Source: Syntrophaceae bacterium (lineage in GTDB: Bacteria > Desulfobacterota > DTXE01). From it: 7,624 nucleotides of DNA. Positions 4,594 through 7,624 of the stretch are shown piece after piece. The notes below the pieces were generated by a model that did no database searches, was not told the DNA's origin, and saw only the letters and a list, made by a program, of their open reading frames with translations. The stretch is from contig DTXE01000237.1 in NCBI GenBank assembly GCA_012962595.1, positions 1 to 7,624 of the forward strand, given 5' to 3'. How positions within the stretch are numbered: the stretch's first letter is position 1; every line of letters starts with the position of its first letter. Both the position numbers and the translations under genes were made by a program.

Positions 4594-5547
4594 TTATTCT
4601 CTAATCTTCCGCATTCTGCGCCACCGGTCATGTAGCCAAAGCCATTGCTCAGGATACTTAAGTATATAGTGCTCTGTGGCTTTTATGATGAGACCCATGT
4701 TGGTAACCACATCACTTTGTAGATTTCCTGTATTTTTCAATGATAATGGTGGGTCAATGATAATCTTGTGATGTAATCCCTTCTGTCTTACAATAAACAT
4801 GGGATGTACGGGAGCTCCGGTCCGTGCTGCCAAAACGGCAGGGCCCTTAAAGGCGGGAACCTTATAACCCAAGAATTCTACAAAAATGGCATCCTTATCA
4901 ATCACGTTAAGATCGGTGGTGAGAAATATCATCTCATTATTTCTTAAGACCTGGTGGCATTTTTTTACGCAGACATATCTGGGCTTGTCAGGAATGTACC
5001 TAACCCCCCAACTGCTCATGCAATTATCTAAAAATTCGGCTGCCACTTTATTGTGGGGTGGTCTAATTATAGGATAAAGGGTGTAGCCCATTCGAGCTAA
5101 TTTCCCACAGATAAGGGTAAAACTTCCTAGATGTATACTTATGGCAATTACACCTTTTCCCTTTTTTAGCGATGCCTTTAGGTATTCTTCACCCTCCACG
5201 GTAAACCACTCATCCATTTTGGTAAAGAGACGGGGCCAAGCAGTGGTTTCCAGAATCATCTTCCCCAGGTTCTGTAGAGAGGCTCGAAAAATGCGGTTCA
5301 GTTTTTTTGGATTTTCATTGGAACCCAAGACTATCTTAAGATTCTTATAGACAATGTACCTCCGTTTGCCTCGTATGAGCAGGTAAGCAACATCCCCCAG
5401 TATTCCTCCGGCAAGGGGAATAAACCACAGAGGCAGTGTATTGACCATTCCATGGAAGGCCATGAGAATGGCATGGTTTAATCTATGTGCTAACCCTTTA
5501 TTTTTCATGAGACCCAAATGCCTCCATGTCCCCGATTCACCATGCAC
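4594..5547 (-). CDS. LpxL/HtrB-like lysophospholipid acyltransferase family protein with altered catalytic motif
   Basis: A member of the lipid A lauroyl/myristoyl acyltransferase superfamily (pfam03279), inner-membrane enzymes that move acyl chains from acyl-ACP to a lipid acceptor. Family landmarks, numbered from the GTG, are an N-terminal hydrophobic segment (~28-58), KNLKIVLG (68-75), HLGSFT at 139-144, the TTDLN..D..FVEFLGYKVPAFKGPAVLAARTGAP block (210-246) and the terminal YPEQWLWLHDRWR (298-310). The catalytic HX4(E/D) motif reads His139...Thr144: the histidine is kept but the acidic partner is replaced by threonine. The N-terminus is uncertain: GTG at 5547 has a weak AGGA, whereas ATG at 5508 (304 residues) has GGAGG 12 bases upstream and fits the usual family length. 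It is the last gene of an operon, 18 bases (or 57 with the later start) after the C45 gene. Placement with an acyl ligase and C45 protein argues for a specialised lipid rather than general lipid A, but a lipid A role cannot be excluded. Confidence 0.85.
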   Translation of the reverse strand: MHGESGTWRHLGLMKNKGLAHRLNHAILMAFHGMVNTLPLWFIPLAGGILGDVAYLLIRGKRRYIVYKNLKIVLGSNENPKKLNRIFRASLQNLGKMILETTAWPRLFTKMDEWFTVEGEEYLKASLKKGKGVIAISIHLGSFTLICGKLARMGYTLYPIIRPPHNKVAAEFLDNCMSSWGVRYIPDKPRYVCVKKCHQVLRNNEMIFLTTDLNVIDKDAIFVEFLGYKVPAFKGPAVLAARTGAPVHPMFIVRQKGLHHKIIIDPPLSLKNTGNLQSDVVTNMGLIIKATEHYILKYPEQWLWLHDRWRRMRKIRE

Positions 5548-5565
5548 GTATCCTGTACCTGTTTG

Positions 5566-6903
5566 TCATTTATAAGTCTTTGTCTCAACAGGTACCAGCT
5601 TCTCTAAAGCTGTAAAGAACAGGATTGACCACTTTTTCAAAATAGGCCTAAAAATTTTATTCATAAACCTTTTAATTCCAGGCAGTCTCCAAAAGGACCT
5701 GGCCAATTTGGTATTCATGGCAATCGAAAAACTTACGTTTCTTGTAGAATGTCCATGGAGTATATCTTCGAAGTAAATGGGCTTATATGGCACATTACAT
5801 GGGTTACCCCGGCAACGCCATATTATGAACCTTTTTGGTTGTATTATAAGGGAAGCAATGGTCTTTCCCATAAGATAGGCTTCCATGGCCCTCTTAAATC
5901 TTCTCTCCCTGAGATAACTTAAGATATTCCAGTAGTGTACACAGATAGTTCCATCATCAATGGGTTCTTCATAAAGATAGTCTTTTATATGCTCCACTTC
6001 TAGATAATGATCGCTCATTATCCTTTTTACCACCTCGAAGTCTATGTTTCCCCTGTTTTTTCTCAGCAGATTCCATGCCCGACCAAGCCTACAGTAAGAA
6101 CCAGAGATTGCAGGCAGTTCGTAAGGCGTGGGAGAGCCGGTCAGAGTTCTATCCAGAAACTGATGGTGATTGGTGATAGCCAGTATCCCATCCTCAGCAT
6201 ATTGATAATGGATATGGTTTGAAGAATGCTCAATAGCAACGCCTCGGCCTGCTGCATCCCCCCAGATACAATTTAGGTTTAAAAGCATACCTGCACCCAG
6301 GGCCGGAAGGGAATATAACTTTGTATTTTTGTAGACCTCCACTACTTGGGGCACATCCCTGCAATTCTCCATGCATACATTGTTCAACTCATAATCCATC
6401 AACCCCTCCCCTCCCCCATCTTTCATCCCCACCGCCGTGGGAATACTGGAAAGGCCAAATTCATTTAAAAGACCGAAACTTATAACACAGGGTATCCCAA
6501 AAGAGACATATTTATTACAACCCGGGATATCTGCAATATAGAAGGGGAGATAGCATGTAATCCTGGCTGCCCCAACGATATCGGTGTTCCACGAGAGGTA
6601 TACTTCACCATCCCTTGTGGCAGGTGGGGCAGAAAATGTGGCGGTACATCCACCCTTTATTGTCTTAGCAAGATGGATGGAAAGTGCCTGGAGTTTTAAA
6701 GGCTCTGTACCCAGGTAACAGGCCAGTCCTTTCAGCCTCTCAAGCCTTTGAGGATAGTAATCCCTCAGGACCAAGGTATGCTCTTTTGCCTCGGAGAATA
6801 TTTTGTCTCCAATATCCAAATTCGAAAGGATTTTAAATAAAAATCTGAATCTACTGCCTATATCAAAGCCATAGTTATAATCTGCAGTTTTTGATCTACT
6901 CAT
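5566..6903 (-). CDS. C45-family autoproteolytic acyltransferase/hydrolase (Ntn hydrolase)
   Basis: Resembles acyl-CoA:6-aminopenicillanate acyltransferase-type enzymes (peptidase C45), which cleave themselves before a cysteine that then acts as N-terminal nucleophile for amide-bond making or breaking. The putative self-cleavage site is Gly85-Cys86 in KGGCTATFSAP. Further family landmarks follow in order: SWNTDI (104-109) with the supporting Asp108, SFG..SFGLLNEFGLS (134-152), AITNHHQFLD (242-251), SGSYCRLGRAWNLL (267-280) and the late DDGTICVHYW (316-325). An ~85-residue pro-region before the cysteine and the total of 445 residues fit bacterial members. The basic, hydrophobic C-terminus (~405-440, with KKWSILFFTAL) could bind the membrane. 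The ATG at 6903 is 6 bases after the stop of the membrane-protein gene, with no clear ribosome site, so translational coupling is likely. Neighbours point to acyl transfer to or from an amine in a lipid-like product; the substrate is unknown. Confidence 0.85.
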   Translation of the reverse strand: MSRSKTADYNYGFDIGSRFRFLFKILSNLDIGDKIFSEAKEHTLVLRDYYPQRLERLKGLACYLGTEPLKLQALSIHLAKTIKGGCTATFSAPPATRDGEVYLSWNTDIVGAARITCYLPFYIADIPGCNKYVSFGIPCVISFGLLNEFGLSSIPTAVGMKDGGGEGLMDYELNNVCMENCRDVPQVVEVYKNTKLYSLPALGAGMLLNLNCIWGDAAGRGVAIEHSSNHIHYQYAEDGILAITNHHQFLDRTLTGSPTPYELPAISGSYCRLGRAWNLLRKNRGNIDFEVVKRIMSDHYLEVEHIKDYLYEEPIDDGTICVHYWNILSYLRERRFKRAMEAYLMGKTIASLIIQPKRFIIWRCRGNPCNVPYKPIYFEDILHGHSTRNVSFSIAMNTKLARSFWRLPGIKRFMNKIFRPILKKWSILFFTALEKLVPVETKTYK

Positions 6904-6909
6904 TTTTGA

Positions 6910-7269
6910 TCACAAATTTTTAAGGCAGAGAAAGACCATTATTAGACTGATTACTATGCCAATTGCGGGAAATGGACATATAGGAAGGCCTAGGTGGGGG
7001 AGTGGACATACACCTTTCAATATGGGAATCATTGAGCCGATGGATTGTATAATTCCCCAGATAATTGCTCCTATAAGGGCATACCTTAAATTTTTGAAGC
7101 TAACAAGAAAGAGCGCTATCCAGATGACTGACAGGAGGTGTATGAAGATAGGTGGGCTCTTTTTTAAAACTTGGGAGAATGTGACACTGGCTATAATAGG
7201 AATACATGCATTTATAAGCATCAATATCAATGCGGTCTTTATAGTTAAAGGGAACTGCTGCCAGGTCAT
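6910..7269 (-). CDS. Four-helix integral membrane protein of unknown function
   Basis: A 119-residue, strongly hydrophobic protein with predicted membrane segments at about 11-33, 42-58, 62-84 and 100-116. A loop rich in Pro and Cys (residues 87-102, CPLPHLGLPICPFPAI) lies between helices 3 and 4 and may be a metal- or partner-binding turn. No family is recognised. The start ATG at 7269 has AAGGG just upstream (spacing 3), which is close. It lies 35 bases after the acyl ligase stop and 6 bases before the C45 gene, so it is embedded in the operon; a scaffold or transport role for a lipid intermediate is a guess from context only. Confidence 0.75.
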   Translation of the reverse strand: MTWQQFPLTIKTALILMLINACIPIIASVTFSQVLKKSPPIFIHLLSVIWIALFLVSFKNLRYALIGAIIWGIIQSIGSMIPILKGVCPLPHLGLPICPFPAIGIVISLIMVFLCLKNL

Positions 7270-7304
7270 AGCCCTTAGCTCTCTATCACCCTCTTTTTTG
7301 TTTT

Positions 7305-7624
7305 CTATTCTCTGGCCAATAATCTCTTGTCAATTTTACCCACAGGGCTTTTTGGAAGATGATCCAAAATCTCTACCTGTTTGGGAACCTTAAAGTTGGC
7401 CAGGTTTTCTCGGCAAAATCTCGTAACCTCTGTCAGTGAAATGTATTCTCCAGGTTTTAGCACTACCGAGGCCTTGAGTATCTTTCCCCGCATACCATCT
7501 GAAACACCATATACCGCAGCCTCGGAAATTTGGGGTAGCTGTTTAAGTACATTTTCCACCTCAGCCGGATACACATTAAGGCCTCCTATTATTACCAAAT
7601 CATCCTTCCTGCCCAAATGCCAAA
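7305..7624 (-). CDS. AMP-dependent acyl-CoA/acyl-ACP ligase, C-terminal part (cut by window edge)
   Basis: The last ~105 residues of an ANL-superfamily ligase, which activates a carboxylic (fatty) acid as acyl-AMP and passes it to CoA or a carrier protein. The fragment covers the mobile C-terminal domain: the hinge motif LGRKDDLVIIGGLNVYPAEVE (the A8 motif, with the glutamate that contacts the substrate domain), AAVYGVSDGMRGK, and the A10 motif LPKSPVGKIDKR with the catalytic lysine of PVGK. The reading continues open through WHLGRKDD to the window edge, so the N-terminal adenylation domain lies outside. The wording of A8 and A10 is that of acyl-CoA synthetases rather than NRPS adenylation domains, but the substrate cannot be told from this end. 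It is the first visible gene of the minus-strand operon; the promoter is outside the window. Confidence 0.93.
   Translation of the reverse strand, partial: WHLGRKDDLVIIGGLNVYPAEVENVLKQLPQISEAAVYGVSDGMRGKILKASVVLKPGEYISLTEVTRFCRENLANFKVPKQVEILDHLPKSPVGKIDKRLLARE

Noticed and set aside
6956..7393. 145-residue plus-strand frame opposite the membrane protein and ligase
   Set aside because: It runs antisense across two minus-strand genes and their gap and lacks domain similarity; one of the opposed genes is a certain ligase domain.
1..7624. CRISPR array or rRNA gene
   Set aside because: No regularly spaced repeat-spacer pattern and no conserved rRNA stretches were seen.

Overview
The window looks like chromosomal DNA, or a metagenome-assembled contig, from a flagellated or chemosensory, moderately AT-rich Gram-negative bacterium. 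The signs are a CheB methylesterase, a receiver-GGDEF diguanylate cyclase, an LpxL/HtrB-type acyltransferase and a small phasin-like helical protein. The mix resembles anaerobic deltaproteobacterial-type lineages, but that placement is an inference and no marker here fixes the taxon.

Left part (1-2445): the first ~140 bases are very AT-rich and carry, on the minus strand, what looks like the C-terminal end of a polysaccharide-deacetylase-like protein. It abuts head-on a cheB gene that has lost its first ~18 codons. This junction is either a real rearrangement or an assembly chimera. cheB overlaps the next gene, a PleD-like receiver-GGDEF protein with an intact active site and inhibitory site, so a chemosensory pathway is probably coupled to c-di-GMP. 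A convergent phasin-like gene follows on the minus strand.

Middle part (2446-4593): this is a low-density, patchwork region. It holds a cluster of palindromes (2548-2746) including a ~95-base inverted-repeat element, a possible short minus-strand membrane ORF, and a 74-residue two-helix membrane protein whose best start codon is ACG behind a perfect Shine-Dalgarno. It also holds a complete tRNA-Arg(CCG) with its own promoter, a 5' remnant of a PAS sensor kinase, and a complete VapBC toxin-antitoxin pair. The pair has a near-consensus promoter carrying two 10-base direct repeats that look like its operator. Small genes, broken genes and a TA module beside a tRNA suggest repeated insertion and deletion.

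Right part (4594-7624): a minus-strand, tightly spaced operon reads from the right edge leftwards. It encodes an AMP-dependent acyl-CoA/ACP ligase (only its C-terminal domain is in the window), a 119-residue four-helix membrane protein, a C45-family autoproteolytic Ntn-hydrolase/acyltransferase, and an LpxL-like membrane acyltransferase whose HX4(E/D) motif lacks the acidic residue. Together they look like part of a lipid or N-acyl product pathway: activate an acyl chain, transfer it, and finish at the membrane. This is the most promising candidate in the window for something not well described; the product cannot be read from sequence alone.
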